DNA from: Paenibacillus campinasensis
Lineage (GTDB): Bacteria > Bacillota > Bacilli > Paenibacillales > Paenibacillaceae
Reading direction: 5' to 3'
DNA length: 51,788 nt
NCBI RefSeq assembly: GCF_002272015.1
Contig: NZ_NPBY01000083.1
Coordinates: 1-51,788, forward strand
Below, in pieces: positions 41,063 through 49,744 of this stretch (positions within the stretch are counted from its first letter, which is position 1; the number at the start of each line of letters is the position of its first letter). The translations under genes and the position numbers were made by a program. The notes beneath the pieces were generated by a model, which saw only the letters and a list, made by a program, of their open reading frames with translations, had not been told where the DNA came from and did no database searches.

Positions 41063-41374
41063 ATGTTGAAATTGGATCTTCAGTTATTCGCATCGAAAAA
41101 AGGTGTAGGTTCCACGAAGAACGGTCGTGACAGTGAAGCGAAACGTCTTGGTGTGAAACGTGCGGACGGTCAAGTCGTGACTGGCGGCAGCATCTTGGTT
41201 CGTCAACGCGGAACGAAAATTCATCCAGGTACAAACGTGGGTATCGGTAAAGATGATACTTTGTTTGCGAAAGTTGATGGCGTTGTTAAATTCGAGCGTC
41301 TGGGTCGCGATCGCAAGAAAGTGAGCGTCTACCCGGTTGAAGTTGCTCCTGTAGCAGCAGCCGTAGAAGCCTAA
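41063..41374 (+). CDS. rpmA: Ribosomal protein bL27 with Prp-cleaved N-terminal extension
   Basis: L27 reaches with its N terminus into the peptidyl-transferase centre. The protein begins MLKLDLQLFA-SKKGVGSTKNGRD; the mature form starts at Ser11 after Prp cleavage, as shown for Staphylococcus aureus. The MLKLDLQLFA extension is the signature of the firmicute type. AAGGAGGT at 41048-41055 precedes the ATG. Confidence 0.98.
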   Translation: MLKLDLQLFASKKGVGSTKNGRDSEAKRLGVKRADGQVVTGGSILVRQRGTKIHPGTNVGIGKDDTLFAKVDGVVKFERLGRDRKKVSVYPVEVAPVAAAVEA

Positions 41375-41395
41375 TTGGTTGAATATTGCTTACAG

Positions 41396-41432
41396 AAGAA
41401 GCCTTTCGGCATCGTGCCGGGGCTTCTTTTTT
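41396..41432 (+). terminator. Terminator of the rplU operon
   Basis: AAGAAGCC at 41396-41403 pairs with GGCTTCTT near 41421-41428, with inner CGGCA/TGCCG pairing and a T-run to 41432. Confidence 0.92.
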
Positions 41433-41485
41433 GTAGAATCGGGAAAAATGCTGGCGTAGGGATGAACGCGCTTTACGGACTGTGA

Positions 41486-41491
41486 TATACT
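41486..41491 (+). promoter_or_regulatory. -10 element of the spo0B promoter
   Basis: TATACT at 41486-41491 with extended -10 TGA at 41483-41485. The -35 (TGAACG at 41463-41468) is weak. Confidence 0.5.
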
Positions 41492-41539
41492 TGGACTTGG
41501 TGAATGTAACCAATTGCTGTTGAAAGACGAGGAGAGGCG

Positions 41540-42277
41540 ATGAAATCCTTGAAATGGATCGCGGTCGGAGCCGGTTTAACGTCTGTAATCCCTGTAGCTT
41601 GGATGGTTTGGAAGCCGTCATTAACAGCGGGAGTGGTATGCATAGCTTGGGCTGCGGCTGCCTCAATCGCATCCGCCTGGAGCGCTCGCAAGCTTGGCGA
41701 ACGCAGACAGCAGGCTGCCGTATGGCAGGTTGAGCAGACGGCGATACAGATGCTGAATCACCATCGGCATGACTGGATGAATGAATTGCAAATTTTATAT
41801 GGCTATATTCGACTGGGGAAGCATGATAAATCGGTACAGTGTGTGGAAAGAATAAAGGAGCGGATGCAGCAGGACAGCAAGCTGTCCAAGCTGGGAATTC
41901 CCTCGTTGGTTTTTTATTTACACTCGTACAGAACGCTTAACCATAGTCTGCAGCTTGAGGTTGAAATTGTGGACCATATCCAGCTGGATCGTTTAACCCC
42001 GGCGATGGCGGACAATTTAACCGAGGCTGTCATTCGTACGGTGAATGCGTTCCAGCAGGGAGAGAAATCTGCAAGAGGAGAAGACCGGCTGCTCACGATT
42101 ACATTTATGCAGCAGGAGCATGAGCTGGCGCTGATTTTTGAAGGGGATGGCCCTTTTGACAATCCGCATCGTTTGAAGCTTCAAATTGAGGAGTCCTTGG
42201 AGGGTCAAGGTATCCGGGTGGAGCAGACGCATCCGGGAGAGGCCTCGTATCGCTTGCGGTTACCGTTTGCAACTTGA
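41540..42277 (+). CDS. spo0B: Spo0B-like phosphotransferase with N-terminal membrane hairpin
   Basis: Spo0B passes phosphate from Spo0F to Spo0A in the sporulation phosphorelay. The phosphorylated histidine is His77 in HRHDWMNELQIL, matching the RHDWMN motif of Bacillus Spo0B. The C-terminal part resembles a degenerate histidine-kinase ATPase domain without clear N/G boxes. The 245-residue protein is about 50 residues longer than B. subtilis Spo0B: residues 5-22 and 27-47 are two hydrophobic stretches, predicted as a membrane hairpin. Placement between rpmA and obg matches B. subtilis. ATG 41540 follows ACGAGGAGAGG. Confidence 0.9.
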   Translation: MKSLKWIAVGAGLTSVIPVAWMVWKPSLTAGVVCIAWAAAASIASAWSARKLGERRQQAAVWQVEQTAIQMLNHHRHDWMNELQILYGYIRLGKHDKSVQCVERIKERMQQDSKLSKLGIPSLVFYLHSYRTLNHSLQLEVEIVDHIQLDRLTPAMADNLTEAVIRTVNAFQQGEKSARGEDRLLTITFMQQEHELALIFEGDGPFDNPHRLKLQIEESLEGQGIRVEQTHPGEASYRLRLPFAT

Positions 42278-42292
42278 GGAAGGTGAATGTTC

Positions 42293-43603
42293 ATGTTTGT
42301 AGATAAAGCGAAGGTATATGTAAAAGGTGGAGACGGCGGAGACGGCCTTATTGCGTTTCGCCGTGAGAAGTATGTGCCGGAAGGCGGTCCTGCCGGCGGA
42401 GACGGCGGCAAGGGCGGAGACGTTATTTTCCGTGTGGACGAAGGGCTCAGAACGCTGATGGATTTCCGTTACCAGAAGCATTTTAAAGCCAAGCGCGGGG
42501 AGAAGGGAAGGAATAAAAGCCAGCATGGCGCCAATGCGGATAATATGGTCGTACGCATACCGCCGGGTACGGTGCTCATCGATGATGATACCGGCGAGGT
42601 GATCGGAGACCTGACCCGCCACGGTCAGGAGGTCGTTGTGGCCCGCGGCGGTCGCGGCGGACGAGGGAATATCCGGTTCGCAACGCCGAACAACCCGGCT
42701 CCTGAGCTTGCCGAGAACGGGGAAGAAGGCGAAGAGCGCTATGTGACCATGGAACTGAAGGTCATGGCGGATGTTGGGCTTGTCGGGTTCCCGAGCGTAG
42801 GCAAATCGACGCTGCTGTCGGTGGTTTCAGCGGCTCAGCCGAAGATTGGCGCCTATCATTTCACGACGATTACGCCTAACCTCGGAATGGTGGAGGTCGG
42901 AGACAGTCGCAACTTCGTAATGGCCGATCTGCCTGGACTGATCGAAGGCGCGCATGAAGGCGTGGGACTCGGGCATGAGTTCCTCCGTCATGTGGAGCGG
43001 ACACGGGTCATCATTCATGTGGTGGATATTGCAGGAACCGAGGGGCGGGACCCGTTCGAGGACTGGGTGAAGATCAATGATGAGATCCGGCTTTACAATC
43101 CGGCGCTGATGGAGCGTCCGCAGATTGTGGCGGCCAACAAAATCGATATGCCTGAAGCAGCCGACAATCTAGCTGTTTTCCGGGAAAAGCTGAAAGAGGT
43201 TCGCCCGGATATCGAGGTGGTGCCGATTTCCTCCCTGACGCGTGAAGGGATTCAGGAGCTGCTGTACCGTACAATGGATCTGCTGGAGAGCATTCCGGAA
43301 GAGCCGGCGGTTGAAGAGGTGGTGGAAACGTCCGACCGGAAGGTGTACAAGTTCAAGAAACAGGAGGACAACGCCTTCACCATTACGCGGGATAATGAAA
43401 CATATGTTGTCCACAGCGAGCGGATTGAGCGGATGCTGAAGCGGATGCAGATGAACTCGCATGATGCGATTTTGAAGCTCGCCCGTACGCTTCGGCATAT
43501 GGGAGTGGACGAGGAGCTGCGCAAGCGCGGAGCAATAGATGGTACGCTTGTCCGAATCGGCGATTTCGAGTTCGAGTTCGTGGAAGGAAGCAGTTATTAT
43601 TAA
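42293..43603 (+). CDS. obg: Obg/CgtA GTPase
   Basis: Obg is an essential GTPase linking ribosome assembly with the stress and sporulation responses. The glycine-rich Obg fold spans 1-158, the G1 loop is GFPSVGKST at 165-173, and G3 is DLPG at 212-215. The C-terminal OCT domain follows at about 350-430. An ATG at 42287 is in frame, but GAGGAAGG at 42276-42283 is better spaced for ATG 42293, and MFVDKAKVYVKGGDGG matches the usual Obg start. Length is 436 residues. Confidence 0.97.
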   Translation: MFVDKAKVYVKGGDGGDGLIAFRREKYVPEGGPAGGDGGKGGDVIFRVDEGLRTLMDFRYQKHFKAKRGEKGRNKSQHGANADNMVVRIPPGTVLIDDDTGEVIGDLTRHGQEVVVARGGRGGRGNIRFATPNNPAPELAENGEEGEERYVTMELKVMADVGLVGFPSVGKSTLLSVVSAAQPKIGAYHFTTITPNLGMVEVGDSRNFVMADLPGLIEGAHEGVGLGHEFLRHVERTRVIIHVVDIAGTEGRDPFEDWVKINDEIRLYNPALMERPQIVAANKIDMPEAADNLAVFREKLKEVRPDIEVVPISSLTREGIQELLYRTMDLLESIPEEPAVEEVVETSDRKVYKFKKQEDNAFTITRDNETYVVHSERIERMLKRMQMNSHDAILKLARTLRHMGVDEELRKRGAIDGTLVRIGDFEFEFVEGSSYY

Positions 43604-43631
43604 GCAGTAGCAGCATGTGCTGGGGCGATAT

Positions 43632-43672
43632 GCCGCCAGGTCTGTGGATGACAACAGGCTTGGCGGCTTTTT
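43632..43672 (+). terminator. Terminator of obg
   Basis: GCCGCCA at 43632-43638 pairs with TGGCGGC at 43661-43667, with CTGT/ACAG inside and a T-run to 43672. Confidence 0.88.
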
Positions 43673-43862
43673 GCGTAGGTGAGAAAAGGCAGTACGGGAA
43701 AGGGAAGGCACATTTCAATTCTGATTACAGGCCTGGCCCATCAGCTAAGCGGCTTCAGAGCCGGGTCGCTTATTATCTGCTTGTTCGTTAACGTTACAAT
43801 GGTGAGCTCGATCTGACGCTAGTTATGTGAGTCAAGATGAACGAAAAAACGACATTTATGTA
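43673..43862. other. Intergenic region between obg and the ACT-domain gene
   Basis: No gene is visible in this part. It contains short palindromes (CGTTAACG near 43788) and a TACAAT, but no promoter with two good hexamers until the one at 43863. Confidence 0.45.
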
Positions 43863-43891
43863 TTGCCCTGGCCGAGCATATCCAGTATAAT
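43863..43891 (+). promoter_or_regulatory. Promoter of the ACT-domain/threonine/phenylalanine gene cluster
   Basis: TTGCCC at 43863-43868, a 17-base spacer and a perfect TATAAT at 43886-43891, 42 bases before the gene start. Confidence 0.75.
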
Positions 43892-43933
43892 GTCCACTAT
43901 ACAAAAACAATAGTCTTTGAGGAGAGGACGTTT

Positions 43934-44371
43934 GTGAAGGAGCGCTATTATCTGGTCCGTGAGGATATTTTGCCTGAAGCAGTAGTGAAGACGATGCAGG
44001 TGAAGAAGCTGCTGGCTTCCGGTGATGTGAGGACGGTGCACGAGGCCGTTGAGCAGGTCGGACTAAGTCGCAGTGCTTTTTACAAGTATAAAGACGGGAT
44101 TCATCCGATCAATCAATTGGAGCGAGATGAGATTGTCACGATCTCCATGGACATGGAGCATCGCTCTGGCATGTTGTCAGAGGTGCTGGGCCTCGTTGCA
44201 GGCGAAGGCGGGAATGTGCTGACCATTCATCAGAGCATTCCGTTGCAAGGCATTGCCAATGTCGTCATTTCAGTGGAAGTGTCCCGGCTGAACGAAGAGC
44301 TGGACGATCTGCTGGATGGATTGCGGCGAGTGGCCGGTGTTAAGAAGGTACAGATGATTGGCCAGGGATAA
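43934..44371 (+). CDS. pheB: PheB-like ACT-domain protein
   Basis: A 145-residue protein with an N-terminal helical part (KKLLASGDVRTVHEAVEQVGLSRSAFYKYKDGIHP), resembling a helix-turn-helix, and a C-terminal ACT domain (VTISMDMEHRSGMLSEVLGLVAGEGGNVLTIHQSIP). ACT domains bind amino acids. B. subtilis pheB sits in the same place after obg. Its biochemical role is not established; amino-acid-responsive regulation is likely. GTG 43934 follows AGGAGAGG. Confidence 0.9.
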   Translation: MKERYYLVREDILPEAVVKTMQVKKLLASGDVRTVHEAVEQVGLSRSAFYKYKDGIHPINQLERDEIVTISMDMEHRSGMLSEVLGLVAGEGGNVLTIHQSIPLQGIANVVISVEVSRLNEELDDLLDGLRRVAGVKKVQMIGQG

Positions 44372-44419
44372 AGCAGATACAATAAGATGATGTGATGGGA
44401 TACAGGAGGGGTAAACGTT

Positions 44420-45706
44420 ATGAAGCCTGTTAAGGTGGGACTTTTGGGATTAGGAACAGTAGGAACTGGGGTTGTCCGCATTGTGGAGGGACATCAGGAT
44501 GATCTGAGCAGTCAGGTCGGCTCCCCGATATCGATAGAGCGAATTGCTGTGAAGCATATGGAGAAATACCGGAGCATTCAGGTCGATCAGAGTAAGCTGA
44601 CCGAAAATCCGTGGGAGGTGATCCGTGACCCGGAAATCGACGTCATTGTCGAAGTCATGGGCGGGATCGATGACACGAAGGCGTACATTCTGGAGGCGCT
44701 CGACCGCGGCAAGCATATCGTGACTGCGAACAAAGACCTGATGGCGCTTCATGGTGCGGAGATTTTGGCTAAAGCGCAGGAGAAGCAATGCGATGTGTTC
44801 TATGAAGCCAGCGTGGCCGGCGGGATACCGATTATCCGGACGCTGATTGAAGGCTTTTCTTCCGATCGGATTACGAAAATTATGGGTATTGTAAACGGGA
44901 CGACCAACTTCATTCTGACCAAAATGAGCCAGGAAGGGGCTTCCTATGAAGATGTACTGGCAGAGGCTCAGCAGCTCGGATATGCGGAGGCTGATCCGAC
45001 GTCGGACGTGGAAGGACTGGATGCGGCACGGAAAATGGCCATCCTCGGCACCCTCGGTTTCCGGACGAACGTAGAGCTTTCGGATGTCACGGTAAAAGGC
45101 ATCTCCCAAGTATCCAAGGAGGATATCTCCTACGCCAAGCGCCTCGGGTATGAGATGAAGCTGCTCGGCATTGCCGAGCGTCAGGATGACGAGTTCAGCA
45201 TTACGGTACAGCCGACGATGGTCCGCAAGGGACACCCGATTGCCTCGGTGAACGGGGTATTTAATGCGGTGTATGTATATGGGGAAGCGGTAGGCGAAAC
45301 GATGTTTTACGGCGCAGGGGCCGGCGAGATGCCGACGGCGACCTCGGTCGTGGCTGACCTGGTAGCGGTGATCAAGAACTTGAAGCTGGGCGTGAACGGG
45401 CTGAAGGCCATCGTGCCTTACAAGCCGAAAAAGCTGAAAAGCGACGAGCAGATTTTGTACAAAAACTTCATTCTGCTGCATGTGGATGACAAAGCCGGTG
45501 TGCTCGCGCAGATTACGCAAGTATTTGCCGAGTACGGTGTCAGCCTGGAATCGGTCGTACAGCAGCCGAACGAGCATAATCCGGATGCGGAGATTATCAT
45601 CGTTACACATAGCGCTAGCAAGGCAAGCATGGATGCGGTGCTGAATCATTTTGAAGGACTGGATGTTATCAAGCGTATCAAAAGCGTTTATCGTGTAGAA
45701 GGTTAA
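44420..45706 (+). CDS. hom: Homoserine dehydrogenase
   Basis: Hom reduces aspartate semialdehyde to homoserine, the branch point to threonine and methionine. The NAD(P) loop is GLLGLGTVGTGVV at about 7-19. The catalytic region includes YEASVAGGIPIIRTLIEG and VNGTTNFILTKM. A C-terminal ACT domain (LHVDDKAGVLAQITQVFAEYGVSLESVVQQ) suggests feedback by threonine. Length is 428 residues. AGGAGGGG precedes ATG 44420. Confidence 0.97.
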   Translation: MKPVKVGLLGLGTVGTGVVRIVEGHQDDLSSQVGSPISIERIAVKHMEKYRSIQVDQSKLTENPWEVIRDPEIDVIVEVMGGIDDTKAYILEALDRGKHIVTANKDLMALHGAEILAKAQEKQCDVFYEASVAGGIPIIRTLIEGFSSDRITKIMGIVNGTTNFILTKMSQEGASYEDVLAEAQQLGYAEADPTSDVEGLDAARKMAILGTLGFRTNVELSDVTVKGISQVSKEDISYAKRLGYEMKLLGIAERQDDEFSITVQPTMVRKGHPIASVNGVFNAVYVYGEAVGETMFYGAGAGEMPTATSVVADLVAVIKNLKLGVNGLKAIVPYKPKKLKSDEQILYKNFILLHVDDKAGVLAQITQVFAEYGVSLESVVQQPNEHNPDAEIIIVTHSASKASMDAVLNHFEGLDVIKRIKSVYRVEG

Positions 45707-45762
45707 CCCAGGGCTTGCATAGCAGCGGGATATTATATTTATGGAAAAAGGAGTTTTGACTG

Positions 45763-46836
45763 ATGTCGTATCAAGGATTGCTTAAAACCTATCAAACTTA
45801 TTTGCCCATTACCGAAAAGACGCCGCTTCTGTCTTTGCATGAAGGGAATACGCCGCTCATCCGCGCTGAGAATCTCTCCGAAGAGCTCGGAATTGACCTG
45901 TATTTCAAATATGAAGGTCTCAATCCGACCGGATCTTTCAAAGACCGCGGGATGGTGATGGCCGTTGCCAAAGCGGTGGAGGAAGGCAGCCGCACCATTA
46001 TGTGCGCTTCGACGGGCAACACTTCCGCCGCTGCTGCTGCTTATGCGGCTCGTGCGGGACTGAGCTGTATCGTCATTATCCCGAACAACAATATTGCGCT
46101 TGGCAAGCTTGCCCAGGCGATAATCTATGGTGCTAAAGTGATTGCCATCGAAGGCAATTTCGATCGGGCGCTTGAAATTGTACGGGAAATTACGGCGAAG
46201 CATCCGATTACACTTGTGAATTCGGTCAACCCGTATCGCATTGAAGGACAGAAGACGGCGGCTTTTGAAGTGGTGGACCAGCTTGGTAAAGCTCCGGATG
46301 TACTGGCTATTCCGGTCGGGAACGCCGGCAACATCTCAGCATACTGGAAAGGTTTCAAGGAATACCATGCAGCAGGCAAGGCTTCGTCTCTGCCAAGAAT
46401 GCTCGGGTTTGAAGCGGAAGGCGCGATGGCAATCGTGAAAGGCGAGCCGATTCCGAATCCGGAGACGATCGCAACGGCGATCCGAATCGGAAATCCGGCG
46501 AGCTGGAAGACAGCGGTGGCGGCTGCGGAGGAATCCGGCGGGCAAATCAACTATGTGACGGATGAAGAAATCCTTGAAGCGTACCGCAAGATCGCTTCCC
46601 GCGAAGGAATATTTGCGGAACCGGGATCTGCGGCATCGATTGCGGGTGTGTATAAAATGAAACGCGAGGGCTATTTCAAGGGAGGAGAGACCGTAGTCTC
46701 CGTTCTCACGGGACACGGCTTGAAAGATCCGAACATCGCCATCTCCACCGTCAATGCCGAGCCGCTGGTCGTATCGGATACAGAATCGGCCGTTATGGAC
46801 GCGATTTCCAAGATTGAAGGGGCGGCACGGGTATGA
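45763..46836 (+). CDS. thrC: Threonine synthase
   Basis: ThrC converts O-phosphohomoserine to threonine. PLP lysine is Lys60 (NPTGSFKDRGM). The glycine-rich phosphate loop PVGNAGNIS is near 185. Length is 357 residues, the short bacterial form. AAAAAGGAG precedes ATG 45763. The stop overlaps the thrB start. Confidence 0.97.
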   Translation: MSYQGLLKTYQTYLPITEKTPLLSLHEGNTPLIRAENLSEELGIDLYFKYEGLNPTGSFKDRGMVMAVAKAVEEGSRTIMCASTGNTSAAAAAYAARAGLSCIVIIPNNNIALGKLAQAIIYGAKVIAIEGNFDRALEIVREITAKHPITLVNSVNPYRIEGQKTAAFEVVDQLGKAPDVLAIPVGNAGNISAYWKGFKEYHAAGKASSLPRMLGFEAEGAMAIVKGEPIPNPETIATAIRIGNPASWKTAVAAAEESGGQINYVTDEEILEAYRKIASREGIFAEPGSAASIAGVYKMKREGYFKGGETVVSVLTGHGLKDPNIAISTVNAEPLVVSDTESAVMDAISKIEGAARV

Positions 46837-47801
46837 GCTTGTCCCAGGTTGTCCGGGTGAAGGTGCCGGCCAGCACGGCCAATTTGGGTCCGGGATTCGA
46901 TACGCTCGGAATGGCACTGCCGCTTTATTCGTGGTTAGAGCTGCGGCCTTCCGACCGTACGGTGTTCCATTTGCACGGAGACCAGATGGAGGGGCTTCCC
47001 CAGGACAAAAGCAACTTGATATACAAGGTAAGCCAAATGGTGTTTCAAGAGGCCGGCGTATCCGTGCCTGATCTTGAAATCTCGATGTATTCCGATATTC
47101 CGCTTACACGCGGTCTAGGGAGCAGCGCTTCGGCAATCGTCGGGGCGCTTGCTGCAGCTAATGCGCTGATCGGTTCTCCGCTGCCGGATGCGAAGCTGTT
47201 TCATATGGCGACGGCGCTGGAGAAGCATCCCGACAACGTGGGCGCTTCCCTGTTCGGCGGCATTGTGGCCGCAGCCTGGGACGGGACGCATGCCGATTAT
47301 GTACGGATCGCGCCGCCGGCCCATCTGGAAACGTTGGTCGTGATTCCCGATTTTCAGCTTTCGACGACCAAAGCGAGAGAGGCGCTTCCCGCCCAGGTCA
47401 AACTGGAGGATGCTGTATATAATATTAGTCGGTCATCCTTATTGACTGCTGCCCTCTCGGCAGGAAGGCTGGATTTGCTGCGGGAAGCTATGAAGGACCG
47501 GATTCATCAGCCTTACCGGGCGCCGCTTGTGCCTGGCATGTCCAAAATTTTGGAGGAGGCGCAGGAGCAGGGGGCCCTGGGCGTTGCGCTGAGCGGTGCG
47601 GGGCCGACGATGATTGCATTCGTTGACAATCGCGATGCTCGAATCGAGCAATTGCGTGTATACTTAGTAGAGACCATGGAAGCGGAAGGTATCACCGTCT
47701 CCTGCTTACAGTTAAGTCCAGTTGCCGAAGGAGTGCAGGTATTGGGCGATAAGTCAGACCGAACTTTTATGGAGATGATTAGAGGGGAAATTACGGCATG
47801 A
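46833..47801 (+). CDS. thrB: Homoserine kinase
   Basis: ThrB phosphorylates homoserine. It is a GHMP kinase with the phosphate loop PLTRGLGSSASAIVGAL near 90-106 and VKVPASTANLGPGFDTLG at the N terminus. The start codon ATG 46833 overlaps the thrC stop (ATGA), so translation is coupled. Length is 322 residues. Confidence 0.97.
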   Translation: MSLSQVVRVKVPASTANLGPGFDTLGMALPLYSWLELRPSDRTVFHLHGDQMEGLPQDKSNLIYKVSQMVFQEAGVSVPDLEISMYSDIPLTRGLGSSASAIVGALAAANALIGSPLPDAKLFHMATALEKHPDNVGASLFGGIVAAAWDGTHADYVRIAPPAHLETLVVIPDFQLSTTKAREALPAQVKLEDAVYNISRSSLLTAALSAGRLDLLREAMKDRIHQPYRAPLVPGMSKILEEAQEQGALGVALSGAGPTMIAFVDNRDARIEQLRVYLVETMEAEGITVSCLQLSPVAEGVQVLGDKSDRTFMEMIRGEITA

Positions 47802-48670
47802 AAAAAATAGCTTTACTGCCCTCCGGATCCGTATCGCATGAAGCGGTACTCTACCTTCTGAATGGCGAGCCTGCAGAGTTCGTTCATTTCAAACTGATCT
47901 CGGATGTGTTTATGGCGACCGTTGAAGGAAAGACCGATTACAGCGTTATTCCGATTGAGAACACGATTGAAGGTTCGGTCAGCCTTCATATGGATTGGCT
48001 GGTTAACGAAGTGGATATGCCGATGCAGGTAGAGTGGGTGTATCCGTCCATTCAGAATCTGATCGGCAATGCTTCGGAGTTTCAGGCGGCTGACGGAAGT
48101 ATGGATTTTAGCAAAATTACAAAGATATGGTCGCACCAAGTGGCTACCGCGCAGTGCAGACAGTTTCTTGCCGCTGCGGCTCCTCAAGCGGAGCTGGAGC
48201 AGGCTGGAAGCACCTCGGAGGGCGTCAAGATTGTCAAGGAGAACCCAGGCAAAGGCTGGGCGGCGATCGGCACGGCGCTCGGTGCGAAGACGCATGGGCT
48301 GGATGTTTTGGCTGAGCGAATCACTGATCATGACAATAACTTCACCCGATTTGTGCTGATCGGTCGTGAGCCGATCCGGATTCCCCGTGCCCCGGAGCAT
48401 ATGAAAACAAGCATCCTGGTGACTTTGCCGGAGGATGTGCCGGGTGCGCTGCATCAGGTGCTGTCGGCGTTTGCGTGGCGGAGGCTGAACTTGTCGCGGA
48501 TCGAATCGCGTCCGACGAAGAAGCGGCTCGGGAATTATTATTTCTACATCGATGTGATGGCCGAAGCGGATTCGGTGCTGCTCACGGCTGCGATGGGCGA
48601 GATCGAAGCCTTGGGATGCCAGGTTCGCGTGCTGGGTTCGTACCCTGGTTATGCGTATGAGAGCAAATAA
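47798..48670 (+). CDS. pheA: Prephenate dehydratase
   Basis: PheA makes phenylpyruvate from prephenate. The catalytic core includes VIPIENTIEGSV near 50 and NNFTRFVLIGRE near 183. The C-terminal ACT domain has the phenylalanine-binding motif LSRIESRPTKKRLGNYYFYID. There is no chorismate mutase domain. ATG 47798 overlaps the thrB stop (ATGA). Length is 290 residues. Confidence 0.96.
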   Translation: MKKIALLPSGSVSHEAVLYLLNGEPAEFVHFKLISDVFMATVEGKTDYSVIPIENTIEGSVSLHMDWLVNEVDMPMQVEWVYPSIQNLIGNASEFQAADGSMDFSKITKIWSHQVATAQCRQFLAAAAPQAELEQAGSTSEGVKIVKENPGKGWAAIGTALGAKTHGLDVLAERITDHDNNFTRFVLIGREPIRIPRAPEHMKTSILVTLPEDVPGALHQVLSAFAWRRLNLSRIESRPTKKRLGNYYFYIDVMAEADSVLLTAAMGEIEALGCQVRVLGSYPGYAYESK

Positions 48671-48686
48671 TATGGAGGTATAGTTA

Positions 48687-49571
48687 ATGTCGGAGCAATG
48701 GATCTTTTTAGATGGCGAATTTGTTACTAAAGAGAATGCAAAAGTGTCGGTATTCGATCACGGTTTTTTGTACGGAGACGGGATTTTTGAAGGGATCCGG
48801 ATTTACAACGGCAACATTTTCAAATGTAAAGAGCATCTGGATCGGTTGTACGACTCCGCGAAATCGATAGATCTTGTCATTCCGATGGAATATGATGAGC
48901 TGCTTGAAGCGATGGCAGAGACGATCCGCCGCAATGACATGCGCAATGGTTATATTCGCCTGATCGTGTCTCGCGGCCCGGGCAATCTGGGGCTGGATCC
49001 CCGCCGCTGCCCTAAGCCTACGGTTCTCATTATTGTTGAACAGCTGGCGATTTATTCGGAGGAAGCCTACAAGAATGGGCTGAAAGCTGTCTCGGTCGCC
49101 CAGCGCCGCAATATCCCGGATGCGCTCAATCCGAAGATTAAGTCCTTGAACTATCTGAACAACATTCTGGTTAAGATCCAGTCCAATTTTGCAGGCGCCG
49201 ATGAGGCGATCATGATGAATGCGCAGGGGTATGTAACGGAGGGATCCGGAGACAATATCTTTATTGTCAAAAATGGGGTTGTTACCACGCCTCCGTGCTA
49301 CCTTGGTGCTCTGGAAGGGATTACCCGCCAGGCCATTATCGAGCTGTGTGCGAAATTGGACATTCCGCTCAAGGAAGAGCCGTTCAGCATGCATGATGTG
49401 TACATTGCGGATGAGGTATTTTTCACAGGGACAGCTGCGGAGGTCATCGCTGCACGCGAAATCGACGGCCGCACGATTGGCCAAGGACAAGCGGGCCCGA
49501 TCACACTCAAGCTCCTGGAAGAGTTCCGCAAAATTGTGGATCAAGACGGATACAAAGTTTGGGAGGCCTGA
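48687..49571 (+). CDS. ilvE: Branched-chain amino acid aminotransferase
   Basis: A class IV fold PLP aminotransferase for Val, Leu and Ile. PLP lysine is Lys152 (NPKIKSLNYLNNI), with VTEGSGDNIFIV and LEGITRQAIIELC further on. The FDHGFLYGDGIFEGIRIYNG start is typical of IlvE. D-amino-acid aminotransferases share the fold, so substrate choice rests on the overall motifs. TATGGAGGT precedes ATG 48687, 16 bases after pheA. Confidence 0.92.
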   Translation: MSEQWIFLDGEFVTKENAKVSVFDHGFLYGDGIFEGIRIYNGNIFKCKEHLDRLYDSAKSIDLVIPMEYDELLEAMAETIRRNDMRNGYIRLIVSRGPGNLGLDPRRCPKPTVLIIVEQLAIYSEEAYKNGLKAVSVAQRRNIPDALNPKIKSLNYLNNILVKIQSNFAGADEAIMMNAQGYVTEGSGDNIFIVKNGVVTTPPCYLGALEGITRQAIIELCAKLDIPLKEEPFSMHDVYIADEVFFTGTAAEVIAAREIDGRTIGQGQAGPITLKLLEEFRKIVDQDGYKVWEA

Positions 49572-49614
49572 TCTGGCAGCGTGCCGATGAGACCAACAAA
49601 TTGCTACACTCACC

Positions 49615-49646
49615 AATCCTTTCATGTCGATGAAAGGATTTTTTTT
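49615..49646 (+). terminator. Terminator of the threonine/phenylalanine cluster
   Basis: A perfect 11-bp stem (49615-49625 with 49630-49640) with a 4-base loop, followed by an eight-base T-run to 49646. Confidence 0.96.
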
Positions 49647-49658
49647 GCCTTGAGGGAT

Positions 49659-49685
49659 GTCATTCGCCTACTTGCTGCATAGGAT
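49659..49685 (+). promoter_or_regulatory. Candidate sigma-E/sigma-K promoter of the safA-like gene
   Basis: GTCATTC at 49659-49665 and CATAGGAT at 49678-49685 resemble the mother-cell promoter core. The -10 octamer is identical to that before spoIVFA. Confidence 0.45.
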
Positions 49686-49744
49686 GTAGTAACGAAAGCA
49701 GGCGAAATTATGACGCCTAGAAGAGTGTAGGAGGTTTTAGCGGC

